From NCBI RefSeq assembly GCF_038900095.1, contig NZ_JBBMQQ010000005.1, positions 124,001 to 188,000 on the forward strand: a stretch of 64,000 nt of DNA. The letters are read 5' to 3'. The position numbers and the translations under genes are program-made. Below, piece after piece: positions 42,554-51,695 of the stretch (positions are counted from its first letter, which is position 1; each line of letters starts with the position of its first letter). The notes under the pieces are model-generated. The model was not told the DNA's origin, ran no database searches, and saw nothing but the letters and a program-made list of their open reading frames with translations. The DNA comes from Hoeflea sp038900095 (GTDB lineage: Bacteria > Pseudomonadota > Alphaproteobacteria > Rhizobiales > Rhizobiaceae).

Positions 42554-43344
42554 TGCAAGCTCGAACCGCCAGCTCACCACCTCAACTTGCAGTGCGCGAC
42601 GTGGTCGTGCGATTTGGCGGAATCGTGGCGCTGGACGGCATCGCCTTCGAGCTCCAGAAGGGCCAGATTCTCGGCCTTATCGGCCCCAATGGCGCAGGCA
42701 AGACCACGCTGTTCAATTGCCTCAGCCGGCTTTACACCCCGGCGTCGGGCGACATTCTTTATGATGGTCAATCGGTTCTGGGCAAGAAGGCGCACGAGAT
42801 GCCCGCAGTCGGCATTGGTCGCTCGTTCCAGAATGTGGCGCTGTTCCAGCGCATGACGGTGCGCGACAATATCCGCGTCGGCGCCCACGCTTGCAGCCGC
42901 AGCGATTTTCTCTCCGACGCGCTGCGCCTGCCATGGGTTCGCCGCCAGGAAGCCGAGGTCGACGCCACCGTCAGCGAACTGATCGATTATCTCGAACTGG
43001 GCGACGTTGCCGATCTTCCGGTGGATGGGTTACCGTTCGGAACCCGCAAGCGGGTCGAGATTGCCCGCGCTCTTGCTGCTAAACCGGGTGTGCTTCTGCT
43101 TGATGAACCTGCGGGTGGTCTCAACCACGATGAGGTTGGCGAACTTGGCCGCCTGATCCGCCATATCCGGGATGACCGCGGCGTCACCGTGCTGCTGGTC
43201 GAGCACCACATGGGGCTGGTGATGTCGATTTCCGACAAGGTGGTGGTGCTCAGCTTCGGCCGCAAGATTGCCGAGGGCACCCCGGCCGAAGTGCAGAAGA
43301 ACCCCGACGTGATTGCCGCATATCTGGGAGGCCAGGCAGAATGA
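42553..43344 (+). CDS. livG: Liv-type ABC importer ATPase (LivG)
   Basis: A 263-aa ATPase: Walker A GPNGAGKTTLFNC, Q-loop SFQNVALFQRMTV, signature LPFGTRKRVEIARAL, Walker B VLLLDEPAGGLNHDE, and H-loop LVEHHMGLVM. The LPFGTRKR form of the signature and the DEPAGGLNH phrase are LivG hallmarks. It is coupled to IclR upstream and to LivF downstream by stop/start overlaps. Member of a complete five-gene importer; with a beta-oxidation operon next door the cargo is more likely an organic acid than an amino acid. Confidence 0.92.
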   Translation: MQARTASSPPQLAVRDVVVRFGGIVALDGIAFELQKGQILGLIGPNGAGKTTLFNCLSRLYTPASGDILYDGQSVLGKKAHEMPAVGIGRSFQNVALFQRMTVRDNIRVGAHACSRSDFLSDALRLPWVRRQEAEVDATVSELIDYLELGDVADLPVDGLPFGTRKRVEIARALAAKPGVLLLDEPAGGLNHDEVGELGRLIRHIRDDRGVTVLLVEHHMGLVMSISDKVVVLSFGRKIAEGTPAEVQKNPDVIAAYLGGQAE

Positions 43345-44054
43345 GCATGCTACTTGAAGTCACCGGCCTGCACGCATCCTACGGCGATTTCCGGGTCTTG
43401 CACGGCCTCGATTTCTCGGTGGAGAAGGGCGGCATCTCGACGCTTCTGGGCGCCAATGGAGCAGGCAAGACCACGACGCTGCGGGCATTGTGCGGGATGA
43501 TCAAGCGCTCTGGCACAATCCGCTTCGATGGCAACGACATCGGCGGCAAGGCGACCGAGGATATCGTTCGCATGGGCGTGGCCCACGTACCCGAAGGGCG
43601 GGGTACCTTTACCGGCCTGACCACCGAAGAAAATTTGCAGTGCGGCGCCATGACCCGCAGATCCCGCGCCGAAATTGCGCGCGACATGGAGCAGGCCTAC
43701 CATTGGTTTCCCCGGCTGCGTGAGCGCCGCCACCAGCAGGCAGGCACGCTCTCGGGAGGCGAGCAGCAGATGCTGGCCATTGCCCGTGCGCTGATGCTCA
43801 GGCCACGCCTGATGTTGCTTGACGAACCGTCATTCGGCCTCGCTCCGCTGATCGTGCAGGAGATGTTCTCGATCCTGCGCAAGGTCAATCAGGAAGAGCA
43901 GGTTTCCATGCTGATCGTCGAGCAGAACGCCGGCGTGGTTCTTGAACTTGCCGATACGGCCTTTGTTCTTGAGACCGGTGACATTGTCATGTCCGGCACC
44001 GCCGCGGAAATCCGCGACAACGAAACCATTCGCGCCGCCTATCTCGGCTACTGA
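43341..44054 (+). CDS. livF: Liv-type ABC importer ATPase (LivF)
   Basis: A 237-aa ATPase with Walker A GANGAGKTTTLRA, Q-loop VAHVPEGRGTFTGLT (the VPEGR form typical of LivF), signature LSGGEQQMLAIARAL, Walker B LMLLDEPSFGLAP and H-loop LIVEQNAGVVLE. It overlaps LivG by 4 nt (ATGA) and ends 10 nt before LivH. Works as heterodimer with LivG below the LivHM channel. Confidence 0.92.
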   Translation: MSMLLEVTGLHASYGDFRVLHGLDFSVEKGGISTLLGANGAGKTTTLRALCGMIKRSGTIRFDGNDIGGKATEDIVRMGVAHVPEGRGTFTGLTTEENLQCGAMTRRSRAEIARDMEQAYHWFPRLRERRHQQAGTLSGGEQQMLAIARALMLRPRLMLLDEPSFGLAPLIVQEMFSILRKVNQEEQVSMLIVEQNAGVVLELADTAFVLETGDIVMSGTAAEIRDNETIRAAYLGY

Positions 44055-44064
44055 GGGAGACACG

Positions 44065-44940
44065 ATGGAGCTTCTGGCACAGCAACTGATCACCGGCATC
44101 GCCACAGGCGGGATTTACGCCTGCATGGCACTCGCGGTCGTGATGATCTATCAGGCAATCCATCATCTCAATTTCGCCCAGGGCGAAATGGCGATGTTTT
44201 CCACCTTCGTCGCCTGGCAAATGCTTGCCTGGGGCGTTCCCTACTGGCTGGTGATCCCGCTGACGGTCGCCCTGTCCTTTGTTGGCGGGGTGGCAATCGA
44301 ACGGCTGATCATCCGCCCGCTCGGCGATGCACCGGTGCTCAGCCATATCGTCGTGTTCATCGGCCTGTTTGCCATCATCAACAGTCTGGCGGGCTTCATC
44401 TGGGATTTCACGATCAAGCCGTTCCCCAGCCCCTTCGGCGAAGGCTCGCAGTTCGAAGGCCTGATCAGCAATCACCAGATCGGCATGATCGCGGTCACCA
44501 TGAGCGTGTTGGTGATGCTGTTCCTGTTCTTTCAGTACACCCGTGTCGGCCTTGCCATGCGCGCCGCTGCCGAAAACCCGGCCTCGGCCCGGCTGGTCGG
44601 AATCCGGGTCGGGTGGATGATCGCCCTCGGTTGGGGCATGGCTGCGGCCATTGGCGCCATCGCCGGTATCCTGATTGCGCCCATCGTCTTCCTTGAGCCC
44701 AACATGATGCTCTCGATCCTGCTTTACGGTTTTGCCGGCGCCGTGCTTGGCGGGCTGACAAGTCCGACCGGCGCCGTCTTTGGCGGCTTCATGGTCGGCA
44801 TCATCGAGAACATGGCGGGCACCTACATCCCGGAGATCGGCGGCGAGTTGAAACTGCCGATCGCACTGTTCCTGATCGTCACCGTTCTGGTGTTCAAGCC
44901 CACCGGCCTGTTTGGCCGCACTGTCGTACAGAGGGTCTGA
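44065..44940 (+). CDS. livH: Liv-type ABC importer permease (LivH)
   Basis: A 291-aa permease with about eight hydrophobic segments, starting MELLAQQLITGIATGGIYA. The LivH motif MIYQAIHHLNFAQGEMAMFS and C-terminal GFAGAVLGGLTSPTGAVFGG are clear. The ATG at 44065 follows GAGGGAG; a longer frame upstream overlaps LivF and is not supported. It is followed 3 nt later by LivM. Confidence 0.91.
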   Translation: MELLAQQLITGIATGGIYACMALAVVMIYQAIHHLNFAQGEMAMFSTFVAWQMLAWGVPYWLVIPLTVALSFVGGVAIERLIIRPLGDAPVLSHIVVFIGLFAIINSLAGFIWDFTIKPFPSPFGEGSQFEGLISNHQIGMIAVTMSVLVMLFLFFQYTRVGLAMRAAAENPASARLVGIRVGWMIALGWGMAAAIGAIAGILIAPIVFLEPNMMLSILLYGFAGAVLGGLTSPTGAVFGGFMVGIIENMAGTYIPEIGGELKLPIALFLIVTVLVFKPTGLFGRTVVQRV

Positions 44941-44943
44941 TAG

Positions 44944-45990
44944 ATGTCCGTAAACACCACGACCACCGGCGACAGCCAGACAGCGGCCCAAAAGGGCGTC
45001 AGCCTGCCAGCGCCCGCCGCAGCCACAACCAACGCCAGGATCATGCGGACAGCCGGCGCGATCCTGCTCGCAATCGGCATTGCAGCGCCGTTCCTGGCAG
45101 GCAATTTCCTGATCTTCCAGCTCACCATGATGCTGATCTATGCGATCGCCATTCTCGGGCTCAACATCCTGACCGGGATCAACGGCCAGTTCTCGCTGGG
45201 CCATGGCGCATTCTATGCTGTCGGCGCCTATACCGCCGCCATCATGATGGACCAGTTTGGCGTCGGCTATTTGTGGACACTGCCGGCGGCGGGAATCGTC
45301 TGCTTCGTTGTCGGCTTCCTGTTCGGCCTGCCGGCACTGCGGCTTGAAGGCGTCTATCTGGCGCTGGCGACATTCGCGCTTGCCGTGGTCACGCCGCAAC
45401 TCTTCAAGTTGTCGCCTTTCGAGCACTGGACCAGCGGTGTCATGGGCATCGTGATCTCCAAGCCCGACGCCCCATTCGGCCTACCGCTCAATCCCGACCA
45501 GTGGCTTTATTTCCTGACCTTCGCCATTGGTCTGCTGGCCTATGTCTGTGCCAGGAACCTGGTCGGCAGTCGCACCGGTCGCGCCCTTATGGCGATCCGT
45601 GACAATCCGATTGCGGCCGGATCGATGGGCGTCAACACACCCCTTTTCAAGTCCTTGGCATTCGGCGTCAGCGCGCTGTACACCGGCGTTGCCGGCGCGC
45701 TCGGCGCCATTGTCGTTCAATACATTTCTCCTGATTCCTTTACCTTCACACTTTCCGTGGCTCTCGTTGTCGGCCTGGTGGTCGGCGGCGTCGGCTGGCT
45801 GCCCGGCGCGCTGTTCGGCGGAGCCTTCATCATGTTCGTGCCGAACATTGCCGAGGAGTTGTCCAAAGGCCTGTCGGGAGCCGTCTACGGCGCCATCATG
45901 ATCCTCATGATGTACGCGATACCAACCGGGCTGGGAGGCCTGTTGAAGGCAGCGCTGACAGCGTTGTCCAAGCGGAGTAAGACTAGGTAG
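44944..45990 (+). CDS. livM: Liv-type ABC importer permease (LivM)
   Basis: A 348-aa permease. After a 35-residue polar N-terminal tail come multiple hydrophobic segments with the LivM motif ILTGINGQFSLGHGAFYAVG and the cytoplasmic loop GRALMAIRDNPIAAGSMGVN. The C-terminal half includes LVVGGVGWLPGALFGGAFIM. Pairs with LivH. In contrast to the other Liv system in this window (12121-16566) the permease is not fused to an ATPase. Confidence 0.91.
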   Translation: MSVNTTTTGDSQTAAQKGVSLPAPAAATTNARIMRTAGAILLAIGIAAPFLAGNFLIFQLTMMLIYAIAILGLNILTGINGQFSLGHGAFYAVGAYTAAIMMDQFGVGYLWTLPAAGIVCFVVGFLFGLPALRLEGVYLALATFALAVVTPQLFKLSPFEHWTSGVMGIVISKPDAPFGLPLNPDQWLYFLTFAIGLLAYVCARNLVGSRTGRALMAIRDNPIAAGSMGVNTPLFKSLAFGVSALYTGVAGALGAIVVQYISPDSFTFTLSVALVVGLVVGGVGWLPGALFGGAFIMFVPNIAEELSKGLSGAVYGAIMILMMYAIPTGLGGLLKAALTALSKRSKTR

Positions 45991-46013
45991 TGCAACCTAT
46001 ATGGGAGGAAACC

Positions 46014-47240
46014 ATGCACATGAGACGTAACATACTGAAATATGCGGGCGCGGGGCTTGTTCTAAGCGCCAGCCTGACTTTTCCGGCAATCAGCCAGGCA
46101 GCAGACATGCCCGGCGTGACTGATACCGAAATCAAGATCGGCAACATTGCGCCCTACAGCGGACCGGCGTCGGCCTACTCGACCATCGCCAAGACGATTT
46201 CCGCCTATTTCGACAAGGTCAACGAAGAGGGCGGGATCAACGGACGCAAGATCAATTTCCTGTCCTACGATGACGGTTACTCGCCGCCCAAGGCCGTGGA
46301 GCAGGCACGCAAGCTGGTCGAGAGCGATGAAGCGCTGCTGATCTTCCAGTCGCTCGGTACGCCGTCCAATTCGGCGATCGAGAAGTACATGAACGTCAAG
46401 AAGGTGCCGCAGCTTCTCGTTGCGACCGGCGCCACCAAGTTCGGTGATCCCAAGAAGTTCCCGTGGACCATGGGCTGGCAGCCGAACTACCAGAGCGAAG
46501 GCATCATCTATGGCCGCTGGATCGCAGCCGAAATGCCGGATGCGAAAATCGGCGTGATGTACCAGAACGACGACTTCGGCAAGGACGTCCTCAACGGACT
46601 GAAGGTCGGGCTTGGTGACAAGGCCGACATGATCGTTGCCGAGGCCTCCTACGAGGTCGCCGAACCGGTGGTGGATTCGCAGGTCGTCAAGCTGAAGGCC
46701 TCCGGCGCCAATGTTTTCATCAACATTTCGACGCCGAAGTTCGCCGCCCAGGGCATCAAGAAGGCCCATGAGATCGGCTGGGATGCAACCCAGATCGTGG
46801 CCAACGTGTCCAACTCGGTCGGCGCGGTTCTCACGCCTGCCGGACTGGAAGCTTCCACCGGTCTGATCTCCACGGCCTATCTCAAGGACATGCAGGATCC
46901 GCAGTGGGCGGAGGATCAGGCCGTCAAGGACTGGAACGCCTTCATGGACAAGTACTATCCGGACGGCAACAAGCTCTCGAGCTTCACCACCTATGGATAT
47001 TCGGTGGCTCAGACCATGGTGCACATCCTTGAACAGGCAGGCGATGACCTGACGCGCGAAAACGTGCTCAAGCAGGCAGCCAGCATGAAGGACGTCACCC
47101 TGCCGCTGTTCCTGCCCGGTATGACAATGAACACGTCGGAAACCGACTACTTCCCGATCGAGCAGATGCAGCTGATGAAGTTCAACGGCGAGCGTTGGGA
47201 AACCTTCGGCGATGTCATCTCCGGCGAAGTCGGCGGCTAA
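46014..47240 (+). CDS. Liv-type periplasmic binding protein
   Basis: A 408-aa type I binding protein of the Liv/aromatic-acid group. The signal peptide MHMRRNILKYAGAGLVLSAS ends near AISQA; the two arginines could allow Tat export but Sec is equally possible. Mature-part landmarks are TDTEIKIGNIAPYSGPASAY, KINFLSYDDGYSPPKAVEQA and MYQNDDFGKDVLNGLKVGL. The start with GGAGG 5 nt upstream is preferred over a frame beginning 24 nt earlier. It is the last gene of the IclR-liv operon and is followed by a strong terminator. Similar proteins bind aromatic or dicarboxylic acids; the ligand is inferred. Confidence 0.9.
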   Translation: MHMRRNILKYAGAGLVLSASLTFPAISQAADMPGVTDTEIKIGNIAPYSGPASAYSTIAKTISAYFDKVNEEGGINGRKINFLSYDDGYSPPKAVEQARKLVESDEALLIFQSLGTPSNSAIEKYMNVKKVPQLLVATGATKFGDPKKFPWTMGWQPNYQSEGIIYGRWIAAEMPDAKIGVMYQNDDFGKDVLNGLKVGLGDKADMIVAEASYEVAEPVVDSQVVKLKASGANVFINISTPKFAAQGIKKAHEIGWDATQIVANVSNSVGAVLTPAGLEASTGLISTAYLKDMQDPQWAEDQAVKDWNAFMDKYYPDGNKLSSFTTYGYSVAQTMVHILEQAGDDLTRENVLKQAASMKDVTLPLFLPGMTMNTSETDYFPIEQMQLMKFNGERWETFGDVISGEVGG

Positions 47241-47266
47241 GCCAAACGCAGAAGAGCGAAATCAGG

Positions 47267-47298
47267 ACGCCGGGCACCATATTGGTGTCCGGCGTTTT
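47267..47298 (+). terminator. Rho-independent terminator of the IclR-liv operon
   Basis: 12-bp stem (47267-47278 with 47284-47295, one G-U pair), loop ATATT, followed by TTTT. It starts 27 nt behind the binding-protein stop and just touches the stop codon of the convergent kinase gene at 47297. Confidence 0.88.
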
Positions 47299-48592
47299 AC
47301 TTGCCCGAGCCCCTGGCGAAGCGATCAAGCAAATCCGGTCGCCCCATCTGGCCGCCCTTGAGCATCAGTTCCATGTGATCAAGCGCGGGATCGGAATGAT
47401 GTCCGATGCACAGCCCCACTCCCGGATCGAGGTCCGAAGCAAATTCAAGTGCGCTAAAGCCGAGCTTCTGGCAGATCGCACTCGAGGTGTCGCCCCCGGC
47501 AACACCAAGCCGTCCGCACGGCGCGCGCGCGAGCACGGCTGCCACGAAGTCGACCAGCCGGGCAGTGAGCGCAGACGCATCCATGCGGTAGTCTGTCCCG
47601 GGCAGGGTGTGAGCCAGGACGTTGCGGCCTTCCGCCAGACCGGTGGACACACATGCAACCAGCGCCTCCAGCCGCTCCGGATCGTTGAGCATTCCCGGCA
47701 ACAGCGGAAACTTGTCAAACAATGTGGCCGCATCGACCTGAGCCTCGGTAACAGCCGAGCGGCTGCCGGCAACCACGAAACACGGACCGCTGGGGGCACC
47801 GGCCGCTGGTGCCGTGATGCCGGGCATAAGCCCGCTGGCTGATGATCCCAGGGCTTCGGCCACACTGCTGGCCCCGATGAGCAAAACCGGTCGGTCGCAG
47901 GAAAGCCGTTTGAGGGCCTGCCCGATGACCCGGATATCGGCGGCAGAAGCCGCGTCGAGCAGCAATCGCCGCGAGTCTTGCTGTCTGGCCTGATCCAGCA
48001 AGGCATGGAGCGCGTCCGGGCCAGCCGCAATCCCGGTGAACGGTACCGACACCAGTCCTTCCAGTCCCTGCGCAGCAAGGTGAACAGCAAGGTCAGCCTC
48101 TGTCATCGGCGTGATCGGGTGACGGCGCATCACCGGGTGACGGTCGATCCTGTAGATCTGACCATCAGCCGCGCCGGCAAAGAGGTTGCCGAAAAGGCAG
48201 TAACGCCGGAGGCTCGGCTGGCCGCCAAGCACCAGCGTGAGTTCCGGATCGAGCACCCTTTCAAGCTCGCTGACCGCGGCGCCGATCGATCCCGTGTCAG
48301 GTCCGCTGTCGAAGGTCGAGCAAACCTTGTAGTGCACATAACGTGGTTTGAGCCGGGCAACCGGTGCGGCAATGTCCGGCATCCGGGCGCGAATGCGTTC
48401 CGCTGACAACCCGCGCAACTCGGTGGCGATGCCGATGACATCAAGACCGCCGCTCGCCCGTTCCGCTTCTGCAGGATCGAGAAACAGTTTTGCCCGCGCA
48501 CCGGACCGCGCCCATGTCGCCAGCGTATCCGAAGCCCCGGTAAAATCATCGCCGATGAAAACCGATAGAGGACGGGGGGCAGGCATGATCAT
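47297..48592 (-). CDS. DUF1537 four-carbon acid sugar kinase family, probable 3-oxo-isoapionate kinase (OiaK-like)
   Basis: A 431-aa kinase of the DUF1537 family, known to phosphorylate four-carbon acid sugars (tetronates) and, in one group, 3-oxo-isoapionate. The N-terminal SVFIGDDFTGASDTLATWA holds the substrate-binding Asp-Asp motif; the nucleotide-binding C-terminal domain includes LGVAGGDTSSAICQKLGFSA. Its ATG overlaps the stop of the RuBisCO-like gene (ATGA), so the two are translated together. That pairing, rather than with a PdxA2-type dehydrogenase, favours the isoapionate reaction. The assignment is based on family and context. Confidence 0.85.
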   Translation of the reverse strand: MIMPAPRPLSVFIGDDFTGASDTLATWARSGARAKLFLDPAEAERASGGLDVIGIATELRGLSAERIRARMPDIAAPVARLKPRYVHYKVCSTFDSGPDTGSIGAAVSELERVLDPELTLVLGGQPSLRRYCLFGNLFAGAADGQIYRIDRHPVMRRHPITPMTEADLAVHLAAQGLEGLVSVPFTGIAAGPDALHALLDQARQQDSRRLLLDAASAADIRVIGQALKRLSCDRPVLLIGASSVAEALGSSASGLMPGITAPAAGAPSGPCFVVAGSRSAVTEAQVDAATLFDKFPLLPGMLNDPERLEALVACVSTGLAEGRNVLAHTLPGTDYRMDASALTARLVDFVAAVLARAPCGRLGVAGGDTSSAICQKLGFSALEFASDLDPGVGLCIGHHSDPALDHMELMLKGGQMGRPDLLDRFARGSGK

Positions 48593-49863
48593 GGCCCGAA
48601 GAATTCAAGCGCTGCGCCGAGCTCGGGCGCCTTGCTTGACCACGCCTGCAGCGACTGACCGGCCGCAACCGCATCCCAGGCCTGGCGCAGGCTCTGGACA
48701 CCGGCTGCCGGGCCGCCGGGATGGGCAAGAATGCCGCCGCCGGCCATGAACAGGAAATCGGCACTGCCGACCGCTTCGAAAGTGCGCGGCAATGTACCTG
48801 CCCACTGGCCGGAGGAGAAAGCGGGCATCACGCGATCATCAGCATCGGTTGCGTCTGCGGCAAGCGGCGCGATGCACCGTCTTGCCGCAGCCTCGACCTC
48901 GTCCGCCGCATCCACGAACTTGCCGCCTATTCCGTGCACATGCATGTGGTCCACGCCCGCCAGCCGGTACATCGCCTGGTAGGCATCAAAGCCGATGCCG
49001 AGCAGTGGATGGCGCGACATCGCACCGAAGCCGTTGCGGTGACCGTGAATGGCCAGCGGTGTGTGTGCCCTCAGGCTTTCCATCCCCGACAGCCCACACC
49101 AGTTGAGGCTGGCCATGACACAGGAGCCGCCCTCAGATGCCACAAGGTCGGCATGGCGGCGCATGGCGTCGGTCTCATCGGTGATGTTGAAAGCCATCAT
49201 CACATCACGACCGGTGCGCTCGCGGCAGGCCCGGATCCTGGCCATCACGGCGGGGACCCGTTCGGAGATCGGCGCATGGTCGGGATTGGCGCAGACCTCA
49301 TCATCCTTGATGAAGTCGACGCCGGCTTCGCACAGCGTTTCCACCAGATCGGCGATCTCGTTTGAGCGCATGCCGACATTGGGCTTGATGATGGTGCCGA
49401 ACAGCGGCCTGTCATGGACGCCCGATTGCGCACGTGTGCCGGCGATGCCCATGGTAGGCATCGGGTAGCGCGCCCGGTAAGCTTGCGGGATCGAAAGCGA
49501 CAGCAGTTTCAGCCCCGTCACTTCGCCAATGTCATACAAATTGCCCGAAACGGTTGCTGCCAATGTGGGCAGGTTGCGGCCGATATTTGCCACCGGATAG
49601 GCAATCCGAACGCGTGCACGACGGTATGGCCCGGCAACAGCCTTTCGCTGCAGATAGGCGCTTTCGAGGCTCGGCTCGTTCACCGGCTCAAGTTCGCTCA
49701 CCTCCAGCACTTCAGCCGCCGCACGGGCGCGCAACTCGTCTGTCTCACCCGCCACGCGGACAAAGGTGCCGCTCGATTGTTCACCCGCCATCACCGCGGC
49801 AATCCGCGCCGGGTCCATCGGGGTTTCCAGCAGGTAGGTGGCTTCGATATGCAGGTTGCTCAT
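48589..49863 (-). CDS. RuBisCO-like protein (form IV), probable 3-oxo-isoapionate-4-phosphate processing enzyme
   Basis: A 424-aa RuBisCO-large-subunit homologue. By motif alignment, Lys160 (GTIIKPN) matches RuBisCO Lys175, and Lys186, Asp188 and Glu189 (FIKDDE) match the carbamylated Lys201 and metal ligands 203/204, with the right 26-residue spacing. The residue matching Lys177 is Asn162, so true carboxylase activity is unlikely. Further active-site segments are IHGHRNG, MHVHGIGGKF, PAFSSGQW and MAGGGILAHPGG. The ATG at 49863 is preferred over an upstream extension. With the adjacent DUF1537 kinase it resembles the RLPs of D-apionate catabolism that decarboxylate or hydrolyse 3-oxo-isoapionate-4-phosphate. 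Confidence 0.85.
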   Translation of the reverse strand: MSNLHIEATYLLETPMDPARIAAVMAGEQSSGTFVRVAGETDELRARAAAEVLEVSELEPVNEPSLESAYLQRKAVAGPYRRARVRIAYPVANIGRNLPTLAATVSGNLYDIGEVTGLKLLSLSIPQAYRARYPMPTMGIAGTRAQSGVHDRPLFGTIIKPNVGMRSNEIADLVETLCEAGVDFIKDDEVCANPDHAPISERVPAVMARIRACRERTGRDVMMAFNITDETDAMRRHADLVASEGGSCVMASLNWCGLSGMESLRAHTPLAIHGHRNGFGAMSRHPLLGIGFDAYQAMYRLAGVDHMHVHGIGGKFVDAADEVEAAARRCIAPLAADATDADDRVMPAFSSGQWAGTLPRTFEAVGSADFLFMAGGGILAHPGGPAAGVQSLRQAWDAVAAGQSLQAWSSKAPELGAALEFFGP

Positions 49864-49870
49864 TGCCAGC

Positions 49871-50410
49871 TCAGATCGCCGCCAGATCCGGGAACGGCCG
49901 CAACGGATCGCTGCCATCCCAGTTTTCTGATGCGGAACGGATCAGGTCAAACATCCGGCCCTTCGGTCCCATCACTTCTGAAAGCTCGATCACCGTTCCC
50001 GGATGGGCTTCCTGGGCAAAATAGGTAAAGCGGCCGTTCTTGCCGACGCAGCCACTCATTTTCTCGGTGAAGCCTTCATCGAGCATCCGCGCCAGATCGG
50101 CGTCGAATGTTTCGGTCCAGTAGGCAACATGCTGCAGACCAAGATGACCCGCCTGCATGAAGTCACGATACATCGACGGCGCATCGTTGCGGGTCTGGAT
50201 CAGCTCGACCTGGATATAGCCGGAATTGGCCAGCGCCACCGAATTGTGCACATCGTAGCTCTTGCCGTCGTAACGGTAGTCCTCGATTGGCACGCGCGGA
50301 TTGTAGAACCAGGGGCCGACGCCCATCACCCGCGACCAGTGGTCCATGCCTGCTTCGATATCATCGACAACATACCCCAATTGCCGGATAGGTCCGAGAA
50401 ACCTGCTCAT
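49871..50410 (-). CDS. VOC-superfamily (glyoxalase/bleomycin-resistance-like) protein
   Basis: A 179-aa vicinal-oxygen-chelate protein: IRQLGYVVDDIEAGMDHWSR, then VGPWFYNP at the N-terminal module and GHLGLQHVAYWTETFDADLA with HPGTVIELSEVMG at the second. The His and Glu in these segments are candidate metal ligands. It lies 7 nt before the RuBisCO-like gene and 7 nt behind the TRAP permease gene, so it is co-transcribed. Likely an isomerase, epimerase or lyase of the same pathway; no known function can be assigned from sequence. Confidence 0.82.
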   Translation of the reverse strand: MSRFLGPIRQLGYVVDDIEAGMDHWSRVMGVGPWFYNPRVPIEDYRYDGKSYDVHNSVALANSGYIQVELIQTRNDAPSMYRDFMQAGHLGLQHVAYWTETFDADLARMLDEGFTEKMSGCVGKNGRFTYFAQEAHPGTVIELSEVMGPKGRMFDLIRSASENWDGSDPLRPFPDLAAI

Positions 50411-50417
50411 GTCTGCC

Positions 50418-51695
50418 TCATTTCAAAAGATAATTGGGAAGCCAGGTTGAAATGGCCGGAACGGCCGAGACAACAATCAGCGCGAGAAGCAGCGGCGCCA
50501 GGAATGGCAGCACGCCGCGAATGACAACCGGCACCGGGATCTTGGTGACGATGGAAACCATGAACAGGCTCATCCCGACCGGCGGCGTCAGCAGCCCGAT
50601 CATCAGGTTGAGCACGAAGACGATGCCAAGCTGCAGCGGATCGACGCCGGCCATGGTCAGCGCCGGAGCAATGATCGGCGCGATGATCAGGATGGCGGCG
50701 ATGGATTCGAGCACCATGCCGACGACCAGCAGCAATATGTTGACCAGCAGCAACAGCAGGAAGGGATCATCGGTCAGTCCAAGCAGCAGCTGGCTGGCGA
50801 TCATCGGCACCCGGTCAAGCGTCAGCACCCAGGCAAACAGCGCCGCGGCCGAGACGATGAACAGGATGTTGGCGGTCGCCTCCACGGTTTCGCGCAGGCA
50901 GGCAACCATCTTGGAAAGCGTCAAGGTGCGGTAGATGAAGACACCGATCAGGCAGGCATAGGCAACCGTGACGCCTGCCACTTCGGTCGGGCCGAAGTAT
51001 CCGCTCAGCAGGCCGCCGATCAGCAGCACCGGCGCCATCAGGGCCGGGAATGAAATGACGAACTTGGAGACAACAGCCTTTGCCGTTGGGCGCACGGTGT
51101 CGCGCGGCAAGCCCTTGACCCGGGCCATGATCGCCACCTGGACCATCAGTAGCACGGTCAGCAACAGGGCGGGGATAATGCCTGCGACCAGCAGCTTCAC
51201 CGCCGAGACGTTGGCAACGCTGGCATAGATGATGATCGGGATCGAGGGCGGAAAGATCGGGCCGATGGTGGCGGCCGCAATCGTCAGGCCGGCGGCGAAA
51301 TCCTCGCGGTAGCCCTGCGCCTTCATCTGCTTGATCTGCACCGCGCCAAGCGCACCGATGTCGGCAAGGGCTGCGCCGGAGATCCCGGAGAAGATCAGGC
51401 TGACCAGCACGCTGACCTGCGCAACCGCGCCGCGGATGCGGCCGAGCAGCAGGCGGACAAGATCGAACAGGTGTGTGGTCACGCCCATGGCATTGAGCAG
51501 GTTCGCAGCCAGGATGAACAGGGGCACGGCAAGCAGGGGCGAGGAATCGAGTGCATTGAGTGCACGCTGCGCCAGCACCGAAACCGGCAGGTTGTTTGAA
51601 ACAATGACGATGGCCGAGGAAAGCCCCAGCGAGACCGCAACCGGCGCACCGCACAAAAGCAGCGCCAGGAATATGCCGAGGAGGATCAGGCTCAT
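50418..51695 (-). CDS. dctM: TRAP transporter large permease (DctM)
   Basis: A 425-aa membrane protein with about 12 hydrophobic segments. DctM motifs include AVPLFILAANLLNAMGVTTH, FSGISGAALADIGALGAVQI, TIGPIFPPSIPIIIYASVAN and GLLTPPVGMSLFMVS. It carries the sodium-driven substrate path of the TRAP importer. The start overlaps the DctQ stop by 4 nt. With the kinase and RuBisCO-like gene downstream, its cargo is expected to be a sugar acid. Confidence 0.93.
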   Translation of the reverse strand: MSLILLGIFLALLLCGAPVAVSLGLSSAIVIVSNNLPVSVLAQRALNALDSSPLLAVPLFILAANLLNAMGVTTHLFDLVRLLLGRIRGAVAQVSVLVSLIFSGISGAALADIGALGAVQIKQMKAQGYREDFAAGLTIAAATIGPIFPPSIPIIIYASVANVSAVKLLVAGIIPALLLTVLLMVQVAIMARVKGLPRDTVRPTAKAVVSKFVISFPALMAPVLLIGGLLSGYFGPTEVAGVTVAYACLIGVFIYRTLTLSKMVACLRETVEATANILFIVSAAALFAWVLTLDRVPMIASQLLLGLTDDPFLLLLLVNILLLVVGMVLESIAAILIIAPIIAPALTMAGVDPLQLGIVFVLNLMIGLLTPPVGMSLFMVSIVTKIPVPVVIRGVLPFLAPLLLALIVVSAVPAISTWLPNYLLK

